DNA from: Pseudohongiella nitratireducens
GTDB lineage: Bacteria > Pseudomonadota > Gammaproteobacteria > Pseudomonadales > Pseudohongiellaceae
Assembly: GCF_001642735.1 (NCBI RefSeq)
Contig: NZ_LWHM01000026.1
Location: 62,001 to 126,000 of the forward strand
DNA length: 64,000 nt
Reading direction: 5' to 3'
The position numbers and the translations under genes are program-made. Positions 26,667 to 37,236 of this stretch are shown piece after piece. The first letter of the stretch is position 1, and every line of letters begins with the position of its first letter. Below the pieces are notes generated by a model. That model was not told the origin of the DNA and made no database searches. It saw nothing but the letters and a program-made list of their open reading frames with translations.

Positions 26667-27200
26667 ATGCAGCAAATACTGAGCGGCAGCGACATTTCCG
26701 GACCCGTCCAGGCGGCAGTTAAAATTGGCCAGTTGCTCAAGGCGTCTGGTTGCCGGGTAACAACAGCCGAGTCCTGCACTGGCGGCTGGATTGCCCAGTC
26801 ACTGACGGCTGTACCGGGCAGTTCTGAGTGGTTTGATCTTGGCCTGGTGACTTACAGTAATGAGGCAAAACAACAGTATCTGCAGGTTTCGGCTGATACG
26901 CTGTCAAGGTTTGGTGCGGTCAGTGAAGCGACAGCCAGGCAAATGGCATTAGGTGCTTTAACGGCCGGTAATGCTGATTTCTCGATGATCAGCAGCGGTA
27001 TTGCCGGTCCTGATGGCGGCACAGCCGATAAGCCGGTAGGCACCGTCTGGTTAGCCTGGGGGGTTCGGCAGGGAAGTGAATTGACCTGCGAGGCCCAGGT
27101 TTATCACTTTGATGGCGACCGGGAAGCTATTCGACGAGCAAGTGTGCACACGGCACTGGCCGGGCTGATTGCCCGTCTGGAGCGTCTGCAGGGCGCCTGA
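26667..27200 (+). CDS. pncC: Nicotinamide-nucleotide amidohydrolase PncC (CinA C-terminal domain)
   Basis: PncC deamidates nicotinamide mononucleotide in NAD recycling. The CinA C-terminal signature TTAESCTGGWIAQSLTAVPG is clear, followed by GLVTYSNEAKQQYL, SSGIAGPDGGTADKPVGTVW and a C-terminal helix. The protein is the stand-alone deamidase without the N-terminal MoCF-like domain. I chose the ATG at 26667 (177 residues); a GTG at 26619 would overlap the symporter gene and add sequence not typical of the family. It precedes recA, the usual gammaproteobacterial order. Confidence 0.93.
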   Translation: MQQILSGSDISGPVQAAVKIGQLLKASGCRVTTAESCTGGWIAQSLTAVPGSSEWFDLGLVTYSNEAKQQYLQVSADTLSRFGAVSEATARQMALGALTAGNADFSMISSGIAGPDGGTADKPVGTVWLAWGVRQGSELTCEAQVYHFDGDREAIRRASVHTALAGLIARLERLQGA

Positions 27201-27227
27201 TAGCGTCCCTTACGGATCGCTGCAAAA

Positions 27228-27247
27228 TACTGGTTGAATATACAGTA
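27228..27247. promoter_or_regulatory. LexA (SOS) box upstream of recA
   Basis: TACTGGTTGAATATACAGTA fits the SOS box taCTG-N10-CAGta with matching flanks. It lies 117 bases before the recA ATG. A TTTAATAAT stretch a few bases downstream may be the -10 element. LexA repression of recA is established in this class. Confidence 0.88.
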
Positions 27248-27363
27248 ATACTCTGTTTTAATAATCCTAATTTTCAGGAATACGCACTGACGGCTGATTC
27301 AGGCTATAACCAGTGGTAGGGTATTCCAGCAACTTTTATATTTGAAAACACAGGATATTTGCA

Positions 27364-28419
27364 ATGGCTGATGCTTCCAATCGAGATCCTAATAAAGAGA
27401 AAGCGTTGACGGCTGCTCTGTCGCAGATTGAGCGGCAGTTTGGTAAAGGCTCAATGATGCGCCTGGGTGATAAAGGGCGTGAAACGATTCCTGCCATCTC
27501 CACCGGTTCGTTGGGCCTGGATGTGGCATTGGGTATCGGCGGTCTGCCCCGTGGTCGTATTGTGGAAATTTATGGTCCGGAGTCTTCCGGTAAAACAACC
27601 CTGACTCTGCAGGTCATTGCTGAATGTCAGAAGAAAGGCGGTACCTGTGCCTTTATTGATGCCGAGCATGCACTCGACCCGATTTATGCCAATGCGCTTG
27701 GTGTCGATGTGGAAAACCTGCTGGTCAGTCAGCCGGATACCGGTGAGCAGGCATTGGAAATTGCCGATATGGTTGTGCGCTCTGGTGCCGTTGATGTGGT
27801 GGTGATCGACTCGGTCGCTGCGCTGACGCCCAAAGCTGAAATTGACGGCGAAATGGGTGACAGCCACATGGGTCTGCAGGCGCGGTTAATGTCCCAGGCG
27901 CTGCGCAAAATGACCGGTAACATCAAAAACTCCAACACCCTGGTTATTTTCATTAACCAGATTCGTATGAAAATCGGTGTGATGTTTGGCTCTCCGGAGA
28001 CAACTACCGGTGGTAATGCGCTGAAGTTCTATTCTTCCGTGCGATTGGATATTCGCCGCATTGGCTCTATCAAAGATGGAGACGAGGTGGTTGGTAACGA
28101 GACACGTGTCAAAGTGGTCAAGAACAAAGTGGCGCCGCCATTCCGCCAGACTGAATTCCAGATTATGTACGGCAAGGGCATTTATCGCATGGGTGAGATT
28201 ATTGACCTGGGCGTAAAACTTAATCTGCTGGACAAGTCGGGTGCATGGTATGCCTACAATGGCGATAAAATCGGACAGGGCAAAAAGAACGTAGCCGCCT
28301 TCCTGGAAGAAAATAGCGAACTGGCAGATGAGCTGGAGGCTAAAATCCGGGCAGAGCTTCTGAATCAGCCGCTGCTGAAAGAAGAAAAACAGAGCGCTGC
28401 GGAGTCTGATGCAGAGTGA
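27364..28419 (+). CDS. recA: Recombinase RecA
   Basis: RecA forms ATP-dependent filaments on single-stranded DNA for recombination and SOS induction. Walker A is GPESSGKTT, Walker B is [12 protein letters not shown], the L1/L2 loops include [18 protein letters not shown] and [12 protein letters not shown], and the acidic C-terminal tail is present. The length of 351 residues is normal. A LexA box lies upstream, and recX overlaps its last 11 bases. Conservation is high throughout and no intein is present. Confidence 0.99.
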   Translation: MADASNRDPNKEKALTAALSQIERQFGKGSMMRLGDKGRETIPAISTGSLGLDVALGIGGLPRGRIVEIYGPESSGKTTLTLQVIAECQKKGGTCAFIDAEHALDPIYANALGVDVENLLVSQPDTGEQALEIADMVVRSGAVDVVVIDSVAALTPKAEIDGEMGDSHMGLQARLMSQALRKMTGNIKNSNTLVIFINQIRMKIGVMFGSPETTTGGNALKFYSSVRLDIRRIGSIKDGDEVVGNETRVKVVKNKVAPPFRQTEFQIMYGKGIYRMGEIIDLGVKLNLLDKSGAWYAYNGDKIGQGKKNVAAFLEENSELADELEAKIRAELLNQPLLKEEKQSAAESDAE

Positions 28420-28945
28420 ATCCCAGCCTGATTCCGGTCAGGGTAGCCGGCATCATGATGATGTCGATAAAACCCTTGTCACGGCGCTTCGGCGCCGTGC
28501 CATGGATTATCTGGCCCGACGCGAGCATAGCCGTCTGGAGCTGGAACTAAAACTCAATAAAGCCTTCCCCGGTACCAGCGTTGAATTACGATCTTCGGTT
28601 CTCGACCAGTTAGAACTGGACAACCTGCTTAGCGATACCCGATTCTGTGAAGCTTTCCTGAACAGCCGCGTAGAGCGCGGTTATGGCCCGCGCATGATAC
28701 GTTTTGAGTTAAACCAGCGCGGTGTCAGAGAGCAGGTGGTCGAGGAGGTGTTTGTCGGGGCTGATATTGATTGGCGGGATGTCATTTTTCGACTGGCCAG
28801 CCGCCGAGGCCTGGACTTGGCAGGTGATAACAAATCAGCACTGTCAATCCGTGACTGGCAACGTCATCAGCGGTATTTCATGTCCAGGGGGTTCTCGCCT
28901 GAAATCATCAATTGTGTCAGGGAACTGCTGGATATTCATCGTTAA
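28409..28945 (+). CDS. recX: RecA modulator RecX
   Basis: RecX binds RecA filaments and limits their activity. The protein has 178 residues with three-helix repeats ([17 protein letters not shown], then [31 protein letters not shown]). The usual RecX core starts near residue 25; the leading polar segment contains a His/Asp-rich stretch. The ATG at 28409 lies inside the end of recA in another frame, so it is probably translationally coupled and shares the SOS promoter. Confidence 0.95.
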   Translation: MQSESQPDSGQGSRHHDDVDKTLVTALRRRAMDYLARREHSRLELELKLNKAFPGTSVELRSSVLDQLELDNLLSDTRFCEAFLNSRVERGYGPRMIRFELNQRGVREQVVEEVFVGADIDWRDVIFRLASRRGLDLAGDNKSALSIRDWQRHQRYFMSRGFSPEIINCVRELLDIHR

Positions 28946-29006
28946 TGCCTTGCGCAATTGCTATACTTGTCAGCTTTAACATTAAAGTCGAGTCTAGTTA
29001 CAGGGC

Positions 29007-30110
29007 ATGCAGCCAGTCGCTATCCAGAATTCTCTTAATGCAGCCAGCCGCCCGGGCAGGTTGCAACGCATTGCTCTAATAAATCCTACCAAGTTTTTGG
29101 GTAATCTCCTGCTTAACGGACAGTATATTCAGCACCTGGCTAAGTGGTGCCATGCGCAGGACTCACAACTGCTGGTTGTCCTGGACAGCCGGTTTGAACA
29201 ACTGTTTGGCCCTGCGTTCAGTGTTGAGGGAATCAAGCTGTGTTATTACCCACGCCAGGCTTTGAAACAGGGAAGAATACCCTGGCTCGGGGTTAGACAA
29301 TGGTGGCAATGTGTCAGTGAAATCCGCCGATTTGCTGCAGATCTGGCCTTCACCATTGAGGAAGACTCAGTTGCTCATCGACTCACTCATCTTTCAGGGG
29401 CGAAAGTCCGTGTCAGTTGTAGCGAGGCACGCTACCACTTTGGTTTTGATGCCATTCTGCATATTAAGCGACAGGGACGTTGTGCAGATACACCGTCTAT
29501 CTGGCATGTGACCGGCGACATTTTTTCCAGCCTCGGCCTGCCTGTTCCTGAGCATATATCCTATCCGCAACTGAACCTGGGTTCCGGGCAGTACCAGATT
29601 GGTGGTGATGCTTCCCGGCCAATGGTTGTTATGCATGCCGGGGCCAGTAAACGTTACAAGCAGTGGCCAATAGAGAACTTTGTAGAGTTGGCAAAGTCTA
29701 TCGTTTCTGAAGGTTACCGGCTGAGTCTTATTGGGGCAGGTCCTGATGATGCACAAATCAATGCAGGGATATTAAAGGCAGTTGGGCCGGCAAATTGCCA
29801 GGACTATTGTAATCAATTGTCCCTGATTGACCTGGCTAGTGTCATCAGGCAGGCTCATTTCATGATTGGCAATGACAGTGGTCCTTCGCACTTAGGATCT
29901 GCCTTGGGCATACCAGGCGTTGTACTATTCGGTCCGACTGATCTGGGGTTGTGGAAGCCGCTTGGCGCGCAAACATCGGTACTGCACCATAAAGAGCTTT
30001 GTCAAAGTGATTGTACGCGCCATCACTGTCGCAAAGGATACGCCTGCCTGAAAGAGGTCAGCGCGGAGGAAGTGATGGCAAAACTGAAAACACACACTGA
30101 TCAGTTGTGA
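29007..30110 (+). CDS. Glycosyltransferase family 9 (heptosyltransferase-like)
   Basis: This 367-residue protein has the GT9 two-domain plan. The C-terminal nucleotide-sugar domain includes VVMHAGASKRYKQWP and the signature FMIGNDSGPSHLGSALGIPGVVLFGPTD. GT9 enzymes usually add ADP-heptose to the lipopolysaccharide core; the exact acceptor is not readable. The C-terminus holds an unusual Cys/His cluster (CQSDCTRHHCRKGYACLK). The ribosome site before the ATG is weak (CAGGG). It is followed 65 bases later by rfbB, so the pair may form a small surface-polysaccharide unit set in an otherwise housekeeping region. Confidence 0.85.
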   Translation: MQPVAIQNSLNAASRPGRLQRIALINPTKFLGNLLLNGQYIQHLAKWCHAQDSQLLVVLDSRFEQLFGPAFSVEGIKLCYYPRQALKQGRIPWLGVRQWWQCVSEIRRFAADLAFTIEEDSVAHRLTHLSGAKVRVSCSEARYHFGFDAILHIKRQGRCADTPSIWHVTGDIFSSLGLPVPEHISYPQLNLGSGQYQIGGDASRPMVVMHAGASKRYKQWPIENFVELAKSIVSEGYRLSLIGAGPDDAQINAGILKAVGPANCQDYCNQLSLIDLASVIRQAHFMIGNDSGPSHLGSALGIPGVVLFGPTDLGLWKPLGAQTSVLHHKELCQSDCTRHHCRKGYACLKEVSAEEVMAKLKTHTDQL

Positions 30111-30175
30111 CTGAAATTATGCAATTTATTATGGTTCTGTATAGCCGCAAAACTAATCAATAGGGATTTGAGATT

Positions 30176-31237
30176 ATGCGTATTTTACTGACTGGAGGCG
30201 CCGGTTTTATTGGTTCGGCCGTCGTCCGGCATATTATTGAAAACACGGACGATACAGTCATCAATGTAGACAAACTGACTTATGCCGGGAACCTGGAGTC
30301 CTTGAGTTCAGTCAGTGAAAGCTCACGCTACCATTTCGCGCAGGCTGATATCTGTAACGCTGAAGCGATGTCTGCGCTGTTCGCCAAATACCGCCCCGAT
30401 GCCGTTATGCATCTCGCGGCAGAAAGCCATGTGGACCGCTCTATCGATGGTCCCGCCGCTTTTATCGAGACCAACATTGTCGGCACCTATACCTTGCTGG
30501 AAGCGGTTCGGGAGTACTGGACAGGGCTTGATGAAGCAGCCAGAACGGCCTTTCGTTTCCATCATATTTCCACTGACGAGGTGTATGGCGATCTGGAAAA
30601 CCCGGAAGACCTCTTTACCGAGGACACACCTTATGCGCCCAGCTCCCCCTATTCAGCGTCAAAGGCAAGTTCAGATCATCTGGTGCGAGCCTGGCGTCGA
30701 ACGTATGGCTTGCCGGTGCTGGTAACTAACTGTTCCAACAACTATGGCCCCTATCATTTCCCGGAAAAACTGATTCCGCATATTATCCTCAACGCGATTC
30801 AGGGTAAGGCTTTGCCGGTATATGGCGATGGCAGTCAGATACGTGACTGGCTCCATGTTGAGGATCATGCCAGGGCGCTGTACCGGGTTCTGACGCGAGG
30901 GCAGATTGGGGAAACCTATAACATTGGCGGCCACAATGAGAAACAGAATATTGAAGTCGTGCGCAGTATCTGCAGTTTACTTGATGAATTGCACCCTCAA
31001 AGTCCGGTGACGCCTCACGAATCACTGATCGAATTTGTCAGCGACCGTCCCGGGCATGATAAGCGCTATGCGATTGATGCCAGCAAGATGCAAAAAGAAC
31101 TGGACTGGGTACCAGAGGAGACTTTTGAGAGCGGGCTCAGAAAAACGGTCAGTTGGTACCTTGAAAATCGTGACTGGTGGCAAAGGGTGCTTAGTGGCGA
31201 CTACCAGTTAACGCGACTGGGTGATAGTAACGAATAA
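30176..31237 (+). CDS. rfbB: dTDP-glucose 4,6-dehydratase
   Basis: RfbB makes dTDP-4-keto-6-deoxyglucose, the precursor of dTDP-rhamnose and related sugars. The NAD-binding TGGAGFIGS, the catalytic [11 protein letters not shown] with Thr/Asp/Glu, the [10 protein letters not shown] Tyr-Lys pair and [17 protein letters not shown] are all complete at 353 residues. A ribosome site AGGGATTTGAG precedes the ATG. The partner genes rfbA, rfbC and rfbD are not in the window, so the end product cannot be inferred here. Confidence 0.95.
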   Translation: MRILLTGGAGFIGSAVVRHIIENTDDTVINVDKLTYAGNLESLSSVSESSRYHFAQADICNAEAMSALFAKYRPDAVMHLAAESHVDRSIDGPAAFIETNIVGTYTLLEAVREYWTGLDEAARTAFRFHHISTDEVYGDLENPEDLFTEDTPYAPSSPYSASKASSDHLVRAWRRTYGLPVLVTNCSNNYGPYHFPEKLIPHIILNAIQGKALPVYGDGSQIRDWLHVEDHARALYRVLTRGQIGETYNIGGHNEKQNIEVVRSICSLLDELHPQSPVTPHESLIEFVSDRPGHDKRYAIDASKMQKELDWVPEETFESGLRKTVSWYLENRDWWQRVLSGDYQLTRLGDSNE

Positions 31238-31340
31238 CCAGCAAACAATGTCGAACTGTAAATTCCAGGCTGACTGATAGCAGCCATTCATTGTCAACTG
31301 ACGAGGTTTTAGCCCTGTCGGCTGAAAGGAGTGAAAGCAC

Positions 31341-33485
31341 ATGATATATCAAGGAAAAGCGATCAAGGTAACGCGACTGGATGGCGGGATTGCCCGTTTG
31401 GCGATGGATTTGCCTGATACCGGTGCCAATGTATTCAATGAACTGCTGTTAGAGGAATTAAAAGCAGCGGTGATGGAAGTCGCAGCCAGTGATGTTGCCG
31501 CGCTGTTAATCGTCAGTGAAAAACCTCACTTTCTGCTTGGTGCTGATATTGGTTCTTTCTCAGAGACGTTTGCCCTGAGCGAGCCGGCGCTGCTGCAGTG
31601 GCTGGCGGGTTGTAATGCAATTTTCAATCAGATTGAAGATTTGCCTATTCCCACTGTTGCCGCCATCAATGGCATGGCACTGGGGGGTGGGCTTGAGTTG
31701 TGCCTGGCCTGTGATTTCAGGGTGGCTGCGACCAATGCCATGCTGGGCTTTCCGGAAGTCAATCTGGGTATTTGTCCGGGGTTTGGCGGTACGGTGCGAG
31801 CACCGCGACTGATGGGCGTGGCCAGAGCCATCGAATGGGTCAGGACGGGTAAGCCCGTTCCCGCGCAGCAGGCCCTGGCAGATGGCATTCTGGATGGTGT
31901 GGCTGATCCCGAATTTCTGGAATCATCTGCGCTGGAAATGATTGAGCAGGCATTACGGGGTGATCTCGACATGCAGATGTCTGTGCAGCAAAAGATCAAC
32001 CCGGTCGAAGGGGATCGTGAGGCAGTCAATGCACTCTATCGTGATGCTATCGCCTCGCTGGAAAAGAAAAATGGTGCGCATTATCCAGCAGCTGTCACCG
32101 CACTGCGGGCCATGTGGGAGGCGAATTGTCTGGATCGCAGTGGCGCTCTGGAAAGTGAAAATCAGGCATTTGCACAATTGGCTCGCAGTGAAACCAGTGC
32201 CAACCTGATCCAGCTCTTTCACAATGATCAATACCTGAAAAGCAAATCACGTGAGTTGATCCGCTCGGTCCGTTCCCCGTCTCAGGCCGCCGTGCTGGGT
32301 GCCGGGATCATGGGGGGCGGTATTGCTTACCAGTCGGCGCTAAAAAATGTGCCGATCATCATGAAAGACATTGCTCAGCAAGGTCTGGACCTGGGGTTGG
32401 CCGAAGCCGGCAAGTTGCTGGGAAAACAGGTAGATAAAGGGCGTATGACTGATGAGCAATCAGAACGAGCGTTGGCTAATATACAGCCAGCCCTGGATTA
32501 CACAGGTTTTGACAAGGTTGATATTGTTGTTGAAGCGGTAGTGGAAAATCCGACCGTGAAAAAAGCGGTTCTGGCTGAAGTGGAAGCAGAAACGGCCGAT
32601 GGAGCAATTCTGACATCCAATACCTCAACGATTTCCATTACTGACCTGGCCTCAGCGCTGAAATCGCCGGCGCATTTTTGTGGGATGCATTTTTTCAATC
32701 CAGTGCCGGTAATGCCTTTGGTCGAAGTGATTCGGGGTAAGCAGTCCAGCGATGATACAATAGCCAAAACCGTTGCCTATGCCACTGCACTGGGGAAAAT
32801 TCCGATTGTGGTAAATGATTGCCCGGGATTTTTGGTTAATCGCATTCTGTTTCCTTATTTTGGGGCATTTTGCCAGTTGATCCGCGATGGTGTGGATTTC
32901 TGGGAGATTGACCGGGTGATGGAAGCTTTTGGCTGGCCCATGGGGCCGGCGTATTTGCTGGATGTGGTGGGTATCGATACCGCTGAACACTGCATGGATG
33001 TGATGGCCGAAGGGTTTCCGGATCGTATGAAGTATGACTTCCGTACCGTGATTAATTTCCTGTACGAAAAAGACGATCTGGGCCAGAAAAGCGGACAGGG
33101 TTTTTATCGTTATGAAGCAGGTAAGGGCGGACGTCCGCAAAAAACCTTCGACGAAACAATCGCGGCATCAATGAGTGAATTGCAACACGGTAGTGGCACT
33201 GTTTCTGACCAGGCCATTGAAGAGCGCATGATGGTGGCTCTGTGCCTGGAGGCTGTTCGTTGCCTGGAAGACGGCATTGTGGACACTGCCATTGAGGGCG
33301 ATATGGGCCTGATTCTGGGACTGGGTTTCCCGCGGTTCAGAGGCGGGCCATTGCGATATATTGATAACATGGGTGTTGCCAATTTTGTGGCGATGGCCGA
33401 ACGGTACGCAGACCTTGGGCCGCTGTATCACCCGACAGAGTCCCTGCAGCAAATGGCGGCAGAAGGCCGACGTTTTTATTCATAA
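31341..33485 (+). CDS. fadB: Fatty acid oxidation complex alpha subunit FadB
   Basis: FadB combines enoyl-CoA hydratase/isomerase and 3-hydroxyacyl-CoA dehydrogenase activities of beta-oxidation. The N-terminal crotonase domain has [19 protein letters not shown] and the catalytic region [19 protein letters not shown]. The dehydrogenase domain has the NAD motif [15 protein letters not shown] and the signature [18 protein letters not shown] with the catalytic His. At 714 residues it matches the tetrameric fadBA-type alpha chain. AAGGAG precedes the ATG. No fadA thiolase follows, although fadBA is the normal operon; ttcA comes next instead. Confidence 0.94.
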   Translation: MIYQGKAIKVTRLDGGIARLAMDLPDTGANVFNELLLEELKAAVMEVAASDVAALLIVSEKPHFLLGADIGSFSETFALSEPALLQWLAGCNAIFNQIEDLPIPTVAAINGMALGGGLELCLACDFRVAATNAMLGFPEVNLGICPGFGGTVRAPRLMGVARAIEWVRTGKPVPAQQALADGILDGVADPEFLESSALEMIEQALRGDLDMQMSVQQKINPVEGDREAVNALYRDAIASLEKKNGAHYPAAVTALRAMWEANCLDRSGALESENQAFAQLARSETSANLIQLFHNDQYLKSKSRELIRSVRSPSQAAVLGAGIMGGGIAYQSALKNVPIIMKDIAQQGLDLGLAEAGKLLGKQVDKGRMTDEQSERALANIQPALDYTGFDKVDIVVEAVVENPTVKKAVLAEVEAETADGAILTSNTSTISITDLASALKSPAHFCGMHFFNPVPVMPLVEVIRGKQSSDDTIAKTVAYATALGKIPIVVNDCPGFLVNRILFPYFGAFCQLIRDGVDFWEIDRVMEAFGWPMGPAYLLDVVGIDTAEHCMDVMAEGFPDRMKYDFRTVINFLYEKDDLGQKSGQGFYRYEAGKGGRPQKTFDETIAASMSELQHGSGTVSDQAIEERMMVALCLEAVRCLEDGIVDTAIEGDMGLILGLGFPRFRGGPLRYIDNMGVANFVAMAERYADLGPLYHPTESLQQMAAEGRRFYS

Positions 33486-33541
33486 ATTGTGATATTAACC
33501 TGCAGCCTGGTGCCATCACTGGCACCGGGGAAGCGGGTAAC

Positions 33542-34402
33542 GTGACAGGTAGCTTAGAAAGCATGACAAGTTTGGAAGAAAAAAATCAGCAGCAACGCTT
33601 TAATCGTCTGAGAAAAAGCCTGCGCCGCGATATTGGTCGAGCCATTGCCGATTTCAATATGATTGAAGACGGTGACCTGATCATGGTGTGTCTCAGTGGT
33701 GGTAAAGATTCATATACCATGCTGGATGTGCTGATGCATCTGCAGCGCCATGCACCGATCAGTTTTGATATCAAGGCGGTTAATCTTGATCAGAAGCAGC
33801 CCGGCTTTCCAGAGCATATTCTTCCTGAATACCTGCAGTCCATTGGGGTTGATTATCACATTATAGAGCAGGATACTTTCTCAATTGTAAAAGATAAAAC
33901 GCCTGAAGGTAAGACATACTGTGGTCTGTGTTCGCGTTTGCGGCGTGGTAATCTTTACAGCTATGCTCGGCAAATAGGCGCTAACAAAATTGCTCTGGGC
34001 CACCATCGTGACGATATTGTAGAAACCCTGTTTCTGAACATGTTTTTTGGTGGCAAGCTGAAAGCTATGCCGCCCAAGCTGTTAAGTGACGATAAGCAGA
34101 ATATCGTGATCCGCCCTCTGGCCTATGTGCCGGAAAAGCTGATTGAAAAGTACTCCACATTGTGTGGTTTTCCCATCATCCCCTGTAACCTCTGTGGTAC
34201 CCAGGACAATATGCAGCGCCAGGAAATCAAAGCGATGCTGCAGGATTGGGAAAAAGCATGGCCGGGACGAATTGATAATATCTTCCGCAGTATCTGTAAT
34301 GTTCAACCATCACAACTGGGAGATCTGGAACTGTTTCCTTTCCGCGACCTGCAACGTGACCCGGAAGCCGTGGCGCGTATTCAGGCAATCAACGTCGCCT
34401 GA
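33542..34402 (+). CDS. ttcA: tRNA 2-thiocytidine biosynthesis protein TtcA
   Basis: TtcA thiolates cytidine 32 of certain tRNAs using ATP and an iron-sulfur cluster. The PP-loop [13 protein letters not shown] and the two CxxC pairs ([10 protein letters not shown] and CNLCGTQ) are present, as is [21 protein letters not shown]. The GTG at 33542 has a GGGGAAG-like site upstream; an in-frame ATG at 33563 is the alternative and would still keep the whole core. A perfect GGTGCCA/TGGCACC hairpin (33509-33526) just before it may affect translation or processing after fadB. Confidence 0.96.
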   Translation: MTGSLESMTSLEEKNQQQRFNRLRKSLRRDIGRAIADFNMIEDGDLIMVCLSGGKDSYTMLDVLMHLQRHAPISFDIKAVNLDQKQPGFPEHILPEYLQSIGVDYHIIEQDTFSIVKDKTPEGKTYCGLCSRLRRGNLYSYARQIGANKIALGHHRDDIVETLFLNMFFGGKLKAMPPKLLSDDKQNIVIRPLAYVPEKLIEKYSTLCGFPIIPCNLCGTQDNMQRQEIKAMLQDWEKAWPGRIDNIFRSICNVQPSQLGDLELFPFRDLQRDPEAVARIQAINVA

Positions 34403-34419
34403 GGGGCCGGATACCTGTT

Positions 34420-34647
34420 ATGTTAATTCCCTGGGATGCGTTACCTGCTGACACGCTCGAGAGTGTGATAGAAGAATTTGTCAGTCGCGAAGGAACAGAT
34501 TATGGCCAGCACGAGTATAGCCTGGCTGACAAAGTGTCTCATGTGCGCGAGCAATTAAAGCGACGCGAAGCCTGGATCGACTTTGACCCTGATACGGAAA
34601 GCCTGGATATTCGGCTCAGTGCACAGACCCCGCCGCCAGCATCATGA
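34420..34647 (+). CDS. yheU: YheU family (UPF0270) small protein
   Basis: This 75-residue protein starts MLIPWDALPADTLESVIEEFV and continues with EGTDYGQHEYSLADKVSHV, the UPF0270/YheU signature. The function of the family is not established. It starts 17 bases after ttcA and 29 bases before tusA, so it is probably co-transcribed with the sulfur-transfer genes. It lacks a signal or membrane segment, so it is likely cytosolic. Confidence 0.9.
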   Translation: MLIPWDALPADTLESVIEEFVSREGTDYGQHEYSLADKVSHVREQLKRREAWIDFDPDTESLDIRLSAQTPPPAS

Positions 34648-34676
34648 TGAAGAATTAATGAAGAGTTAAGCCAAGC

Positions 34677-34937
34677 ATGACAACCGAGAATTCACCAGAA
34701 CCAACAACGATACATGTTGACGATACGCTGGATGCCAGAGGCTTGTTTTGTCCTGAGCCCGTGATGATGCTGCACAGTGCATTTCGAGACCTGGATAGCG
34801 GTCAGGTGCTTAAGTTGCTGGCAACAGACCCCTCGACCACACGTGATGTTCCCAAGTTTTGTCATTTTCTGGGGCATGAGCTGCTCCAGCAACAGCAAAC
34901 CGATGGCGAATTTCACTACTGGCTGCAGAAAAAATGA
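34677..34937 (+). CDS. tusA: TusA-family sulfurtransferase
   Basis: This 86-residue protein carries the TusA/SirA signature [15 protein letters not shown] with the persulfide-carrying Cys, and ends with GHELLQQQQ...FHYWLQKK. TusA relays sulfur to tRNA thiolation and other pathways, which fits its position close to ttcA. Its stop overlaps the next gene's start (ATGATG region at 34934-34937). Paralogues of TusA exist, so the exact acceptor is uncertain. Confidence 0.9.
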   Translation: MTTENSPEPTTIHVDDTLDARGLFCPEPVMMLHSAFRDLDSGQVLKLLATDPSTTRDVPKFCHFLGHELLQQQQTDGEFHYWLQKK

Positions 34938-35959
34938 TGCAGAACAACGGTGACCTGAACGCTGTGTCGCGAACCGGCAGTTCACCTTTGTATTTGCTGG
35001 ATGCGTCGATCTATATTTTTCAGGCACATTTCTCGTCCTGGCAATTTGTGAGCTCGGTGGATGGAGAGGATCGCAGTGCTTTTTATGGTTTTGCCCAGTC
35101 CTTGTTTCGCCTGCTACGACTGATTGGCTATCACCGGGCGCCCCAAGCAGTGCCAGAAGTTCAACCTCGCTTGGCTGTCGCCTTTGATGAAAGTCTGTTT
35201 TCCGGTTTTCGTCACCGTCTTTATGCCGACTATAAATCCAATCGTGTGTTACCGGACGACAATCTGGCCTGGCAATTAAAAGCCTGTCGTTCGCTATGTC
35301 AGTCACTGGGTATTCCTGAGTTTGCCAGTGAAGAATATGAAGCTGACGACCTTATCGGCACACTGGCACATCGTTATCATCAACAAAGCCCAGTCGTGAT
35401 AGTCAGTCGGGACAAGGATCTGGGGCAATTACTGACGGGTGACACTGATTGTCTTTGGGATATACAGCAGGCAGTGCCCAAGACAAGAGCAGTGCTGAAT
35501 GAACAACTGGGCATTTGGCCTGAACAGATACCGTGTTATCTCGGACTGACCGGCGACGCGGTTGACTGTATTCCTGGTGTACCGGGTATTGGTCCAAAAG
35601 CGGCATCAGGATTGCTGCAGGCATACCCTGATATGCCTTCAATTTATGCGGAACCTGAGCGAATTGCATCGCTTGCGTTCAGAGGCGCGCGCACCTGTGC
35701 CGAAAAATTGCTGACCTTCCAGAAGCAGGCTATCTTGAGCCGCCAGCTTGCAACCATTGTGTGTGACTGTCAAACAGCTGAGCTGGCTGCCTTTTCTGAC
35801 GCTTCCTTGGCACTACAGTATGGCAATCTACCGCATTGGAATGTCATAGCAGACCACTCTGTTTTGGGTGAGGCTGCGTTGCAGAAGGCCGACCTGATGC
35901 GCTTGGAAAACGCATTTCGTTCACTGGACCCACTGCGTGATAAGGAGGGTACCGTATGA
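34934..35959 (+). CDS. 5'-3' exonuclease/flap nuclease (ExoIX-like)
   Basis: This 341-residue protein is related to the 5'-3' exonuclease domain of DNA polymerase I and to E. coli ExoIX (Xni). Metal-binding motifs are visible: [54 protein letters not shown] and the helix-hairpin-helix region [19 protein letters not shown]. It is longer than ExoIX of about 250 residues, mainly at the C-terminus. It overlaps tusA by four bases and pdxB by four bases (ATGA), so it belongs to the same transcript. Confidence 0.88.
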   Translation: MMQNNGDLNAVSRTGSSPLYLLDASIYIFQAHFSSWQFVSSVDGEDRSAFYGFAQSLFRLLRLIGYHRAPQAVPEVQPRLAVAFDESLFSGFRHRLYADYKSNRVLPDDNLAWQLKACRSLCQSLGIPEFASEEYEADDLIGTLAHRYHQQSPVVIVSRDKDLGQLLTGDTDCLWDIQQAVPKTRAVLNEQLGIWPEQIPCYLGLTGDAVDCIPGVPGIGPKAASGLLQAYPDMPSIYAEPERIASLAFRGARTCAEKLLTFQKQAILSRQLATIVCDCQTAELAAFSDASLALQYGNLPHWNVIADHSVLGEAALQKADLMRLENAFRSLDPLRDKEGTV

Positions 35960-37161
35960 CTCTGCGAATCCTGGCTGACCAGAATATCCTGGCCCTTGAC
36001 GCATGGCAGGACCCTGATGTGGAGCTGGTATTTTGTGATGGGCGTACCCTGTCTGCTGGTGATGTAAAGCATGCCGATGCTTTGCTGGTTCGCTCAATCA
36101 CACGGGTGAATGCGTCTTTGCTGGCCGGCTCAAATGTGAGGTTTGTGGGTACCGCCACCAGTGGAACGGACCATATTGATCTGGATTATTTACAGCAGCA
36201 GGGTATCCACTTTACCAGTGCAGCAGGCGCTAATGCTGAAGCAGTCGCAGATTATGTCATGTGCTGTCTGGCAGAGTTGGTGATAGAGTCCGGATTCTCC
36301 CTGGCTGGTAAAACAGTTGCAGTGGTAGGTGTGGGCCATGTGGGTAGCGCCTTGCTGTCTCGCCTGCGGTCAACACAGGCTGAATGTCTGGCATGTGACC
36401 CTTTTCAGCAATTGTGCAGTGAAACCCCTTATGTCAGTTTTTTAGAAGCACTGAAAGCTGATGTGATTTGTTTGCACACCCCGTTGACACAAACCGGTGA
36501 TTATCCAACCTGGCACATGCTTAACGCGGATAATCTGATGCGATTACCGAAAGGGGTGGTTGTCATCAATGCCGGCAGAGGCGAGGCCATTGACAACAAT
36601 GCACTTGTCACACATCTCAAGGGCATGTCTGTCAAAACGAAAATTAATCAAGATAGCTCTGAAAATTTCCGGCACAGCCAGCGATTTATTCTTGATGTAT
36701 GGGAGGGGGAGCCAAGTCCTGATCCTGAATTGCTGGATCTCGCCTATCTGGCAACACCCCATATTGCTGGTTATAGCGTAGAAGCCAAATATGCCGCTTC
36801 TCAACGGGTTGTCAGCTCGCTGTGTGAGCACTTCGGATTGGCATTGCCTGATTTCAAGGTGCCTGACTCAGCGCCAGTCTATGGAGTTGGCGATGCTGAC
36901 GATAAACAGGGAGTGACTGATATCGGCTGCGTTAGTGACAATGATGTCAGCGAGTTTTGTGCTTCAACTGACAGGCAGGCTGCTGCGAATGCTGAGCAGC
37001 AACAGGCAAGGCAATTGTTAAAAACGTTTTCACCCAGAAGGGTCGACACCGCCTTTCGACAGGCCTATCTTGCTGCAGATAACAAGTCATCCGGGGCTGA
37101 GTGTTTTGATAATATCAGGCGATCTCTGACGGCAAGAAGGGAAAATCCGCACAGTCAGTGA
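35956..37161 (+). CDS. pdxB: Erythronate-4-phosphate dehydrogenase PdxB
   Basis: PdxB oxidises 4-phosphoerythronate in pyridoxal phosphate synthesis. The D-2-hydroxyacid dehydrogenase pattern is complete: NAD-binding VVGVGHVGSALLSRL, then INAGRGEAIDNNAL with the catalytic Arg, then LDVWEGEPSPDPELLD, and ATPHIAGYS with the catalytic His. The 401 residues exceed the usual 380. A polar AT-rich insertion (about residues 226-245, near NQDSSENFRHSQRF) sits before the LDVWEGEP strand, and there is a long linker ahead of the C-terminal dimerisation part. The start overlaps the nuclease stop. Confidence 0.94.
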   Translation: MTLRILADQNILALDAWQDPDVELVFCDGRTLSAGDVKHADALLVRSITRVNASLLAGSNVRFVGTATSGTDHIDLDYLQQQGIHFTSAAGANAEAVADYVMCCLAELVIESGFSLAGKTVAVVGVGHVGSALLSRLRSTQAECLACDPFQQLCSETPYVSFLEALKADVICLHTPLTQTGDYPTWHMLNADNLMRLPKGVVVINAGRGEAIDNNALVTHLKGMSVKTKINQDSSENFRHSQRFILDVWEGEPSPDPELLDLAYLATPHIAGYSVEAKYAASQRVVSSLCEHFGLALPDFKVPDSAPVYGVGDADDKQGVTDIGCVSDNDVSEFCASTDRQAAANAEQQQARQLLKTFSPRRVDTAFRQAYLAADNKSSGAECFDNIRRSLTARRENPHSQ

Positions 37162-37236
37162 TAGTCATTAAATGACATTAATTCCTGTCATCACTGTTTG
37201 TGCGGCCCGTTATTGTTCACCAGAACAGTTACGCTT

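Noticed and set aside
33509-33526. GGTGCCA/TGGCACC hairpin after fadB considered as a terminator
   Set aside because: The stem is only 7 bp and no T-run follows; it may matter for ttcA translation but is not called as a terminator.
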